From NCBI GenBank assembly GCA_000695325.1, contig AVPN01000232.1:27970-56378 (forward strand): a stretch of 28,409 nt of DNA, given 5' to 3'. The notes beneath the pieces were generated by a model, which saw nothing but the letters and a program-made list of their open reading frames with translations, was not told the origin of the DNA and ran no database searches. The position numbers and the translations under genes are program-made. The first letter of the stretch is position 1. Every line of letters begins with the position of its first letter. Shown here one piece after another: positions 19,724 to 28,409 of the stretch. The stretch comes from Pleurobrachia bachei. Its lineage: Eukaryota > Ctenophora > Tentaculata > Cydippida > Pleurobrachiidae.

Positions 19724-20880
19724 ATTTTCAATAGAGACACTGTTCATATCAAACGTGATATAATGAACACGAAGGAGAATATAAAGGAGAATTATATGTA
19801 GTATTTTTTCTGTTTCTTTTTAGTCATTTGATCCCCATTTGATACTGATTTTAGACTTAACAGCTCTTTCCTTTCTGCGTACAGAAAATATTTGAGAGTG
19901 AGTAAGGAATAGTATGATAGTCTGAGAAATCTAATCGAGACAAAGTACAATCACTCGTAAAAAAGGCAAGCTCAATCAAACATTAGCATCTTTAATGGTG
20001 ACATAGACACCTGGCGTTGCATTGCACGACTGGGATTGAGCTCACACACAGGCGCCCGCTCCGTCCCAAAAAGGATCGTTTTTTTCAAGGGATGTTGCAC
20101 GCGATCCACTGGTCCGATTTGTAACCGGTTTGTCGCAAAAGATTGTAAATCGATTCTAATATACTGGAAAATACCGGAGAATTTTGTCTGGGTCAAAATT
20201 GACACTGAAGTCAAATCTATAATCTGACTTCCGAGAGTTGCTGCACTACGCCCATGCGGTTTAGAAGAAATATGTTGATATAATTAGAGTCAGAATTTGA
20301 AGCCGGGTCTTTTTCAGTACTCACAAGGCCTCAACCTATTTCATAATATTGCCAAACTCAGTCTAAACCGTCTCGGAGTGGTGCAAAAACTCGGAAGCCG
20401 GATTATAGATTTGACCTCAGTGTCAATTTTTACCAGTTCCTGTTGACAGACAAACTTTTCGGGTATTTTCCAGTTTAAAGGTTTTATTGTTCGGTAAGTC
20501 GTTCTAAGAAAAGCAAAACAAAAAGTCGCATTTTTTTAAAAAGTCTGGTTCAAAAATTCAGCTTGGAATTTCGAAAAAAAAAATCGCGATCAACAAAATC
20601 TTCAAAACGCGCTGCGCGCTCCAACGCGCAAATCAAAAAATGATGCCGCGCATCCCCCCTCATTCTTGAAAAGATTTTTTACGTCGCGTTTCAAATTTCA
20701 CTTGTCGTTTTTGGAACTCTTTTTTAATTTTGAAAAGTCTGAACTCTGAAGTCTGGTCTTTACTCTTCGGATTGGAAAGCACTGCCTTATCCCGCGTTGC
20801 AGGTTTGGTAGCATTTTCCAAGTCTTTCAGTTAAAGAAACTTTGAACTTTCACGAAACGGACCTGTCGGTCGTCGGACCT
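19724..20880. repeat. 1157-bp tandem duplication, copy 1
   Basis: Begins attttcaatagagacactg and ends cggtcgtcggacct, followed immediately by copy 2, so the junction is exact and head to tail. The two copies differ at very few positions (for example GTCGCATT against TTCGCATT). No gene is evident: the open frames inside are short and lack splice or family support. It contains a foldback described separately. Confidence 0.97.
20164..20473. repeat. Foldback with about 100-bp arms inside the 1157-bp unit
   Basis: Arm 20164-20263 (starts ctggaaaata) pairs with 20364-20473 (ends tattttccag) as an imperfect inverted repeat of about 100 bp, with an apparent extra stretch of about 15 bp in the second arm. 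Good segments include AAATTGACACTGA(A/G)GTCAAA. Repeated 1157 bp downstream (about 21321-21630). MITE-like or a foldback element. Confidence 0.75.
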
Positions 20881-22037
20881 ATTTTCAATAGAGACACTGT
20901 TCATATCAAACGTGATATAATGAACACGAAGGAGAATATAAAGGAGAATTATATGTAGTATTTTTTCTGTTTCTTTTTAGTCATTTGATCCCCATTTGAT
21001 ACTGATTTTAGACTTAACAGCTCTTTCCTTTCTGCGTACAGAAAATATTTGAGAGTGAGTAAGGAATAGTATGATAGTCTGAGAAATCTAATCGAGACAA
21101 AGTACAATCACTCGTAAAAAAGGCAAGCTCAATCAAACATTAGCATCTTTAATGGTGACATAGACACCTGGCGTTGCATTGCACGACTGGGATTGAGCTC
21201 ACACACAGGCGCCCGCTCCGTCCCAAAAAGGATCGTTTTTTTCAAGGGATGTTGCACGCGATCCACTGGTCCGATTTGTAACCGGTTTGTCGCAAAAGAT
21301 TGTAAATCGATTCTAATATACTGGAAAATACCGGAGAATTTTGTCTGGGTCAAAATTGACACTGAAGTCAAATCTATAATCTGACTTCCGAGAGTTGCTG
21401 CACTACGCCCATGCGGTTTAGAAGAAATATGTTGATATAATTAGAGTCAGAATTTGAAGCCGGGTCTTTTTCAGTACTCACAAGGCCTCAACCTATTTCA
21501 TAATATTGCCAAACTCAGTCTAAACCGTCTCGGAGTGGTGCAAAAACTCGGAAGCCGGATTATAGATTTGACCTCAGTGTCAATTTTTACCAGTTCCTGT
21601 TGACAGACAAACTTTTCGGGTATTTTCCAGTTTAAAGGTTTTATTGTTCGGTAAGTCGTTCTAAGAAAAGCAAAACAAAAATTCGCATTTTTTTAAAAAG
21701 TCTGGTTCAAAAATTCAGCTTGGAATTTCGAAAAAAAAAATCGCGATCAACAAAATCTTCAAAACGCGCTGCGCGCTCCAACGCGCAAATCAAAAAATGA
21801 TGCCGCGCATCCCCCCTCATTCTTGAAAAGATTTTTTACGTCGCGTTTCAAATTTCACTTGTCGTTTTTGGAACTCTTTTTTAATTTTGAAAAGTCTGAA
21901 CTCTGAAGTCTGGTCTTTACTCTTCGGATTGGAAAGCACTGCCTTATCCCGCGTTGCAGGTTTGGTAGCATTTTCCAAGTCTTTCAGTTAAAGAAACTTT
22001 GAACTTTCACGAAACGGACCTGTCGGTCGTCGGACCT
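20881..22037. repeat. 1157-bp tandem duplication, copy 2
   Basis: Second copy, ending 39 bp before the SLC19-type start codon. Any promoter or 5' UTR of that gene is therefore largely inside duplicated DNA and exists twice. Confidence 0.97.
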
Positions 22038-22076
22038 AGGCCGGAGAGCGAGACTTTGTTTGCCAATAAGTAATCG

Positions 22077-25000
22077 ATGAATTTAACGGTTTTTACTCTA
22101 CTACTTTACGTCTTCTTCCGAGATTTCCGACCATCTGAGCCCTACCTGACTCAATATTTGAGGGACTATAAAAATCTGACAAAGAATGAGGTAAACAATC
22201 AGGTTTATCCAGTATGGAGTTATTCTCAGTTGCCATTTCTTGTTCTCGTCCTAGCAACAACCGATGCTCTCCGGTTTCGACCCCTAATTTGGCTTGGAGC
22301 ACTCGGCTATGTGGCTACATGGGCACTACTTGTTTTTGGAAAAGGAGTCCAAATGATGCAGATGATGCAGGTGACATACGCACTGGGAACTGCCTGTGAG
22401 ATTGCCTACAAGTCCTACGTGTTTGTGGCAGTACCAAAAGAGCTGTACTCAAGCACGAGTTTCTACCTGGCAGCAGCAACATTGTTAGGACGGTCCCTGT
22501 CCTCTTTCACATCGGCCGTCCTAGTCGACTTCTCCGTGCCTCTACTCACCCTCAATTGGATCAGTTTGGGGAGTGTGGTTATAGCATTGGCTGTGAGCCT
22601 TCTAATACCACCCCCAGAGTTTTTGTTCACTCCACCAATCCATACATCAGAGGAGGTAAACACGTGCGGCAGGATCGTTAAGGAGAAGTTATTCACTTTA
22701 AAGCAAAACGCTTTCCTATCCTACAAGTCGGGGCAGACAAGACGATGGACTTATTGGGCTGTAACTGCGTTCACCCTTTATTTCATGGTAAGTTACCGTT
22801 GGTAACTGATCTCAGTGATTGGTAACTGATCCCAGTTTATCATTGATTTCAACATTTCAACAAGCTAATATACCAGGTCTAACAGCAACTTTGTTTTACA
22901 CTTGTATCGTTTTAGATTGGTAATACATCCCAGTCATTTTGGAAGGAGATAGAACCGCAGAGGACTGACTTTAAACGGCTAAACGGTTATGTCATTGGAG
23001 CTCACGCACTTCTGGGGTCCTTCACATCTGGAATTTTAACAAGGTACTATCTGAAGAACAGAACAAATTGAGTATCGGGGGGGGGATCAACATTTAACTT
23101 TGTGACACTCATGCCAGTTAGGGTGGGTGGGTGTACGAGGGGTCCGGCAGTTAAGTTGTACACTTAACTGCCTAAAAATAGGGGGTCTAGGGGTGTTTAT
23201 ATGGTGAAAATTTGAATAACTGCTCTAAATGGACGATTTTTTGAAGTTTTCAACCCCCTTTTTCGTCCGCTCGTTATTTTTTGCGCGCCTATCACATGTG
23301 TGTGGCAAATATTTTTTACGCATGCCACTCTAAGTGTCTCATACTAACCAATTCGGAATTCGGATCCGTTACCTAAACTGGTCTGTATTGTTCTTAGTTG
23401 ATGGCAGTTGATTTTAGACACAATATATAAGTCTCTCCGTGTCTTTCGTGTCTTTCGGCAGTTAAATGTGGGACTTAAGTGCAAAATATGTGGGGGGTGG
23501 TGGGTGTCAAAAATTTTTTGAAAATTTGGCAGTTATCGGCATGAGTATCATGCAGTTAAGTGTTGATCCCCCCCCGAGATACTGGCAGTTAGAGAGGGTC
23601 GTGAAGACAGTGTCACAATAACTCCCACCATGTTTCAGTTCTTTTAGTTTTTCTGCTCCACTCTTTTGTTTGTAGTCTTCAAACCTCTCCAGAACTTCTG
23701 TCACATTCCTTTGCAACATTTCCTGTGTATCTGCAGTCGAGTTGTTGTTGGTATAATTAGTGGCAACTGGCAATTAATAAAATACGGATCCAAAAATTAG
23801 ATGGAATAGCCTGCATTAATCTTACAAAGATCGACTGTACCAAAACCCCAACTAAAAATTCACAAATCTTTTGAGTTTGGGGGTTTTTAGTTTTACGTGA
23901 AACTACACAAACCTGATGCTCGTTGGTTGACCCGTTCCATTTCCTTCCTCTCCCTCCTTAGTTCCCGTTCCAGTCCCTCATTCTGGACTTATTGGGCTGT
24001 AACTGCGTTCACCCTTTATTTCATGGTAAGTTACCGTTGGTAACTGATCTCAGTGATTGGTAACTGATCCCAGTTTATCATTGATTTCAACATTTCAACA
24101 AGCTAATATACCAGGTCTAACAGCAACTTTGTTTTACACTTGTATCGTTTTAGATTGGTAATACATCCCAGTCATTTTGGAAGGAGATAGAACCGCAGAG
24201 GACTGACTTTAAACGGCTAAACGGTTATGTCATTGGAGCTCACGCACTTCTGGGGTCCTTCACATCTGGAATTTTAACAAGGTACTATCTGAAGAACAGA
24301 ACAAATTGAGTATCGGGGGGGGGATCAACATTTAACTTTGTGACACTCATGCCAGTTAGGGTGGGTGGGTGTACGAGGGGTCCGGCAGTTAAGTTGTACA
24401 CTTAACTGCCTAAAAATAGGGGGTCTAGGGGTGTTTATATGGTGAAAATTTGAATAACTGCTCTAAATGGACGATTTTTTGAAGTTTTCAACCCCCTTTT
24501 TCGTCCGCTCGTTATTTTTTGCGCGCCTATCACATGTGTGTGGCTTTTTACGCATGCCACTCTAAGTGTCTCATACTAACCAATTCGGAATTCGGATCCG
24601 TTACCTAAACTGGTCTGTATTGTTTTTAGTTGATGGCAGTTGATTTTAGACACAATATATAAGTCTCTCCGTGTCTTTCGTGTCTTTCGGCAGTTAAATG
24701 TGGGACTTAAGTGCAAAATATGTGGGGGGTGGTGGGTGTCAAAAATTTTTTGAAAATTTGGCAGTTATCGGCATGAGTATCATGCAGTTAAGTGTTGATC
24801 CCCCACCCCCCCGTGAGTATTGTATAGGTTTACACAGAATTTGTACAGGTTTGTGATAGCTAGAAAACCAAACATTGAATATTGTATGCATTTGATAATT
24901 ATTTATTTTCAGTTATGTAACTGAAGTATTATTTCAGATACTCCCGGCGATTGGAGGGGGCTAAAGGATCACTGATGTGTCTCCTAATCCTGTCCATGTC

Positions 25001-25412
25001 TCTAACTACCCTCCTCCCGACCCTATTTCCACACCTCTATCTTGCCTACATCTGCGATGTTATCTTCAACGTCCTGGTCTCCTGTACCACTACAATCGCC
25101 ACCTTCAAAATCGCCCATTCTCTAACCACCAACTTGTTTGGATTTGTGGTGGGGGTCAATAGTTGTTTGGCGAGTGTTCTCGATCTCCTGATATCACTGA
25201 TTGTAGTTGAACAGTCGGTGTTGGGTCTAGGTCCCACAATGCAGTACAGGGTTTACGCTGCGATGGGGGCGTCAAGTGTTGTTGGGTATTTGGTATACAG
25301 GGCATATCGTGTTATTTACAAGTGTAACAACCCGGCCACCAGCTTCACCAGCTTTTTTAACGAGTCGGTTATAGAAGAACCTCAGACTGACGATGTTTTG
25401 ATTAACGCTTGA
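22077..25412 (+). CDS. SLC19-family vitamin transporter (folate/thiamine carrier type)
   Basis: Exons 22077-22787, then 22916-23043 or its identical copy 24154-24281, then 24938-25412. This gives about 437 residues. The N-terminus has the family signature: YVFFRDFRPSEPYLTQYL (residues about 11-28), then KNLTKNEVNNQVYPVWSYSQL, EIAYKSYVFVAVP, and later WKEIEPQRTDFKRLNGYV. Hydrophobic segments fit about 12 membrane helices, of the major facilitator fold. Human members carry reduced folate (A1) or thiamine (A2, A3) at the plasma membrane; the substrate cannot be told here. The ATG at 22077 has an in-frame TAA six bases before it and places the first helix correctly, though the N-terminus is shorter than in vertebrates. 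Using both exon 2 copies would shift the frame (128 nt, not a multiple of three). Confidence 0.93.
22747..23576. repeat. Segment duplication 4, copy 1 (SLC19 exon 2 region)
   Basis: Holds the last 41 nt of SLC19 exon 1, intron 1, exon 2 and the 500-bp inverted-end element. Copy 2 is at 23985-24813. The exon 2 copies appear identical base for base; the element copies differ by a 6-bp gap (near 23306) and a few changes. Confidence 0.95.
23076..23576. mobile_element. About 500-bp non-autonomous inverted-end element, copy 1
   Basis: Begins CGGGGGGGGGATCAACATTT and ends in the reverse-complement sense (GTTAAGTGTTGATCCCCCCCC G), with subterminal ACTCATGCC and GGCATGAGT also inverted. Internally there are several GGCAGTTAA motifs, one pair forming the hairpin GGCAGTTAAG-TTGTACA-CTTAACTGCC. 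No coding capacity. The left flank keeps TGAGTAT; the right flank is lost at the duplication breakpoint. Confidence 0.75.
23577..23984 (-). pseudogene. Fragment of an unrelated coiled-coil gene between the SLC19 duplicates
   Basis: Two exon-like pieces on the minus strand. 23984-23913 reads as a charged helix (LERELRRERKEMERVNQRAS) ending at a GTTTGTG donor. After a CAACTGGC-type acceptor, 23766 down to about 23577 reads EMLQRNVTEVLERFEDYKQK and SGAEKLKELKHGGSYCD. Both outer ends are cut at the duplication junctions without splice sites. The parent gene is not in this window. It looks like filler DNA picked up during the duplication event. Confidence 0.6.
23985..24813. repeat. Segment duplication 4, copy 2
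   Basis: The second copy runs from tggacttatt (23985) with the same donor (24025/24026), intron, exon 2 copy (24154-24281) and element. Its right side is continuous with the original intron leading to the last SLC19 exon. Confidence 0.95.
24314..24813. mobile_element. About 500-bp non-autonomous inverted-end element, copy 2
   Basis: Starts CGGGGGGGGGATCAACATTT and ends TGTTGATCCCCCACCCCCCC G. It is flanked on both sides by TGAGTAT (24307-24313 and 24814-24820), a plausible 7-bp target-site duplication. This shows the insertion came first and the segment was duplicated later. Confidence 0.75.
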
Positions 25413-25634
25413 TTCGTTTTTTATTCTAGTACCATATACATATATTGGTATGAGAGTGTATATAAATGCTACTACTATTATTATTCGTATCTGTTTTGCT
25501 GTTCAAATTGTTTTGATTTAATTGGGTTTTTAGATTTTCATGTTTTTTATGTTTGATAATTTGACTTAGTTATTATTCTTGTTTTACTTTAAATTCACGA
25601 TTACTTTTTAATACCATTTACATCTTCTGTAGCA
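25413..25634 (+). other. AT-rich spacer between SLC19-type and DUF4614-like genes
   Basis: Only 222 bp separate the stop from the next ATG. It is T-rich and ends in CATCTTCTGTAG, a good splice-acceptor sequence 2 nt before the ATG. No separate promoter element is recognised. Confidence 0.5.
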
Positions 25635-26834
25635 ATGCCTGAGATAGATTGGGAAGCCTTAATGGAGAATGGAGGTGAACCCCCTTACCCTCGTATAGCC
25701 ACCCCGATATCTGGACTACGGACTCTTGATTCAGATATATCCTCCAGTGCAACTACAAACCGCAGGAAAAACAGCGGAGTGTCCACGGAAGATATGGATG
25801 AGAGTGAAGAAGATAGGTCCTTTATGAACATCCAATCAGTCAATGACCTGCTAGGGTCAGTACACGATCTTGACTCGCCTGACTCCCCCCACCGGGCCAG
25901 ATCTGCTGTCAGCCTGAAAAGCAACGTAACATTCGACGAGAGTGAGCCGGAAGTGTTTAATTTTGTGGATGAGTTCAATTTGCTGTCGGTGGGAGAGTTG
26001 TCCGCTCCTGAGGAGGACTACAGTGAAATGTCACGTGATCAGGTGTCACGTGATCAGTCACGTCATCATCGTCCAGTTAGTCAGGCTGCCTACACTGAAG
26101 ATTTTGAAGAAGAAGAAGATGAGATTTCAGAAGATATCAGATCCAAAAGTGATGGATGGAAGGCCGTTAGGGACAAAATCCTGAACAAAGGGAGGAGTAT
26201 TCCAGTTTTCATGGTGGCGCCCAAGAAGAAGAAACTCAACCGGGATATTTCGTTTAACAGGTCCCTTGATCAGTCAGAGTTATCACAGTTGTTGTCAAGA
26301 AAGAATTCAACCGCGGAGTCTATTACCTCGGAATCCCGCACCTCCGCAAAGACCTCATCCCGCAACAAAACCTCGGTTTCATCTCGTACCTCTGTTAGTA
26401 AAACATCAGTCAGCAGAAAAAAAACAAGTAGTACTAGTGGAGGATATACCTCTGACACAACTACAGTATCCACTACTCACACAGCTGTATCAAAAGTAAA
26501 GTTCACTAAGCCGTGCTGTCAGTGCCAGTGTCAGAACCAGAAAATCAACCTAAACTTCCAGCCCACACCTCTCCTAGGTGGAGGGGTTACTCTCGATAGT
26601 AAAACACTAGCAGATCTCTCCGCCATGACGCCTGATAGGATAGCCCTGTTAAACATTATGAAGTCTCAGTTTGAGTTAACAAGAGGGTTGCTGGAGATCA
26701 CCAATGGGGTACTGAGGAGCGAAATTGAGGGGACAGTACCAGATAAGAAATATACGACATTGGAGAACACTAAACAATACATCAAGCAAAACCAACCGTA
26801 TACGAAAGCAAGAAAGAAGAGAGAGAAGGTTTAG
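25635..26834 (+). CDS. DUF4614/C19orf44-like protein
   Basis: A single open frame of 399 residues. It is largely disordered and Ser/Asp/Glu-rich, with AAYTEDFEEEEDEISED (about 151-167), a Ser/Thr/Lys-rich stretch (about 224-268), a CCQCQCQ motif (294-300) and a C-terminal helix MTPDRIALLNIMKSQFELTR (331-350), followed by KKYTTLENTKQYIKQNQPY. The YxEDFE motif, the helix with the FELTR pattern and the tLEnTxxxI tail are what I recall from the DUF4614 family (human C19orf44); no enzyme activity is known for it. The assignment rests on these short motifs and is moderate. The gene is compact and intronless in its coding part, lying between two plus-strand genes. Alternative: an unrelated disordered protein. 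Confidence 0.7.
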   Translation: MPEIDWEALMENGGEPPYPRIATPISGLRTLDSDISSSATTNRRKNSGVSTEDMDESEEDRSFMNIQSVNDLLGSVHDLDSPDSPHRARSAVSLKSNVTFDESEPEVFNFVDEFNLLSVGELSAPEEDYSEMSRDQVSRDQSRHHRPVSQAAYTEDFEEEEDEISEDIRSKSDGWKAVRDKILNKGRSIPVFMVAPKKKKLNRDISFNRSLDQSELSQLLSRKNSTAESITSESRTSAKTSSRNKTSVSSRTSVSKTSVSRKKTSSTSGGYTSDTTTVSTTHTAVSKVKFTKPCCQCQCQNQKINLNFQPTPLLGGGVTLDSKTLADLSAMTPDRIALLNIMKSQFELTRGLLEITNGVLRSEIEGTVPDKKYTTLENTKQYIKQNQPYTKARKKREKV

Positions 26835-26973
26835 TTACTGTTTACCTATTATTATTGTAATTTGTGAATGTATGTACATATTTAATCTGACCAACCATCT
26901 TTTACAAAGTTCTGATTCAATCTTATTGTTTTATAACTAACATCTCACGCCTAATACCTAATTAGGACTAGCC

Positions 26974-28018
26974 ATGGCGCCGGCATATAAACAAAGGTAC
27001 TACACTCCCGGAGAGGTGTCCCAGCACAGTTCCAGCAAGGATCTGTGGGTCTCGTTCTTGGGGAAAGTGTACGATCTTACACCTCTACTGGATAAGAATG
27101 CTGGAAATATCTTATTGAAACCAATCCAAAATGCTGGAGGAAAGGATATTTCCCATTGGTTCAATGCTAATGCTGACAGTGTAAGTTAACATGAATTTTC
27201 CAACCCCCTTTTTCCTGTGGGATTCTCAATATCACGTCTGTATCTGTTCTCTTCATTTCTTCATCCACACGACCTCACCTCACCTCACCCTTCACACCTC
27301 ACCACCCTCACCTCACCCTTCACACGACCACGGCCTCATCTCACCCTTCACACGACCACACCTCACCACCCTCACCTCACCCTTCACACCTCACCTCAGG
27401 TTATCTTTGCTGAGGCCAAATCACAAGACAGCCTACAATCACAAGACACTCAGGTCCACTGATGAACAAAATTATCATATTACACTTTCTTGTTTATCTT
27501 ACAATTATATCAATAATTGTTAACCCCCTGAATTTTCAGAAAACCGATTTTGACCCGAAAGTGCGGACTCACATTGACAGAAAAACAGGATGTGAGGTAC
27601 CCCACACCCCTCAAGGCCGCTTTATTCACATTCCCCCTGCCTACCCTAGTGCTACTTGGGCCAACGACTTCGGTACACCCTGGTGGAAAGGTCAGTAGGT
27701 TTGGGAGTAAATTGGGGAGTAGATTGGGGAGTATATTATGGTGACATAAACTATGGCTCATAGTTTCAGCTAGTAAATTATTAAATATGGGGATGCAGTG
27801 TTGTGCAGGGTTGTGCAGTACAGAGCACTAATTTGGCTACTAGATAGTGGTGTCGATAGTATGTTATCGTGTACCCAAGCACGAGTCTGACACCCCCCCT
27901 TGCCTGCCCCTCTACTAATACCCCCACAGATGAGTCGTACTGCATAGGGCACCTCAGTAACAAGACAAGGAAGATAAGGATTATCAACACATTAACCTCA
28001 CAAGAACATACTATTGAG
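26974..28018 (+). CDS. CYB5D1: Cytochrome b5 domain-containing protein 1, 5' part
   Basis: Exons 26974-27180, 27540-27690 and 27930-28018, GT-AG and in phase, give 149 residues; the rest lies beyond the window. The protein starts [20 protein letters not shown], then [34 protein letters not shown] (the second axial haem histidine region), [29 protein letters not shown] and [15 protein letters not shown]. This follows CYB5D1 (about 228 residues in human) closely along its length. CYB5D1 is a ciliary protein, reported at the axonemal radial spokes and linked to redox control of ciliary beating. The start is only 139 bp after the preceding stop, with an acceptor-like GACTAG 2 nt before the ATG. 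Confidence 0.95.
27262..27400 (+). repeat. CTCACC/CTTCACAC simple repeat in CYB5D1 intron 1
   Basis: Pyrimidine-rich units CACCTCACC and CTTCACAC repeated irregularly. Histidine/threonine/proline open frames through it are not genes. Confidence 0.85.
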
Positions 28019-28409
28019 GTAATATTAGCCTAATTTGGGGGTGTTTATATGTCTGCTAGGGCCAGACTAGCACTATATATTGTAAATAATTTAATATATT
28101 AAATTAAGTTATTCACATTTATCCGAACCGGCTTTTTCTTGTAATAACAAGAATAGGTCGGATAAATGTTGGTTGAGATAACGATACAGTAGCAGTAACT
28201 CCACCCCTGTTATATTGAACCTTATAGGTTGTAGCCACGTATGATTTCAGAACGTGATTGTCCGCTAGTACGCCACATGATAATGACAGTCACATGGTAC
28301 CCGATGAGTTGTTGCAGCAAGATTACCTCTTGTTGTACAGCTCAAATATCTCGTTTCACACGAGCGAACTTCGTTTAATACGAGCGATCTTGGGTCTTAC
28401 CCAGCGAAC
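28019..28409 (+). other. CYB5D1 intron to the window edge, with small foldbacks
   Basis: No further CYB5D1 exon recognised. It holds the 18-bp palindrome AATTTAATATATTAAATT (28088-28105), a two-stem hairpin with ACATTTATCCGA (28115-28126) and TCGGATAAATGT (28158-28169) enclosing TTCTTGT/ACAAGAA, and two tandem 20-bp-class units (tcgtttcacacgagcga, tcgtttaatacgagcga) at about 28351-28390. Confidence 0.6.

Noticed and set aside
19972-21384. Paired open frames on both strands, repeated in each 1157-bp copy
   Set aside because: They appear twice only because the DNA is duplicated, and they run through the foldback arms; no protein family recognised.
27191-27523. Histidine/threonine/proline-rich open frames after CYB5D1 exon 1
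   Set aside because: Simple-repeat intron sequence; the correct next exon starts at 27540 and restores the CYB5D1 match.

Overview
The window is nuclear DNA from a metazoan. Genes are split by short GT-AG introns (mostly about 100-550 bp), intergenic gaps are small, and the gene set (HIPK-like kinase, LRRIQ1, PANK4, PLAC8, SLC19, a DUF4614-like protein, CYB5D1) is animal-type. Compact spacing and absence of vertebrate-style long introns suggest an invertebrate, possibly an early-branching one such as a sponge, placozoan or cnidarian. The species cannot be fixed from the sequence. No rRNA, tRNA, CRISPR or prokaryotic feature was seen.

Layout. 1-2676 (+): the 3' half of a HIPK-family protein kinase gene. 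2677-4408: gene-free, with decayed repeats. 4409-18337 (-): one long LRRIQ1-type gene (coiled coil, IQ, leucine-rich repeats, three more IQ motifs). A complete, intronless PANK4-type gene (7288-9582, -) lies inside one of its introns on the same strand. 18338-18968: head-to-head spacer. 18969-19690 (+): a PLAC8/cornifelin-type gene. 19724-22037: a 1157-bp sequence present twice head to tail. 22077-25412 (+): an SLC19-type vitamin transporter with one exon duplicated. 25635-26834 (+): a DUF4614/C19orf44-like gene. 26974 to the edge (+): the 5' part of CYB5D1. LRRIQ1 and CYB5D1 both suggest motile-cilium biology; the other neighbours share no obvious pathway.

The striking property of the window is local duplication: four independent segment duplications in 28 kb (about 10370-13764, 13978-17336, 19724-22037 and 22747-24813). 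Three of them touch exons. One makes an in-frame second copy of part of LRRIQ1, one leaves a broken LRRIQ1 exon copy, and one gives two identical, mutually exclusive SLC19 exons.

The oddest single observation is in the broken LRRIQ1 exon copy. The 51 bases 16850-16900, covering exactly the IQ motif, are the base-by-base complement, not the reverse complement, of 14481-14531. Flanking sequence is in the same orientation and nearly identical. No ordinary mutation or inversion does this, so a data-handling artefact or deliberate edit must be excluded before any biological reading. Other points of interest: the PANK4 protein keeps both kinase residues that human PANK4 has lost; there are several candidate non-autonomous transposons with inverted ends; and most start codons sit a few bases after a splice-acceptor-like AG.
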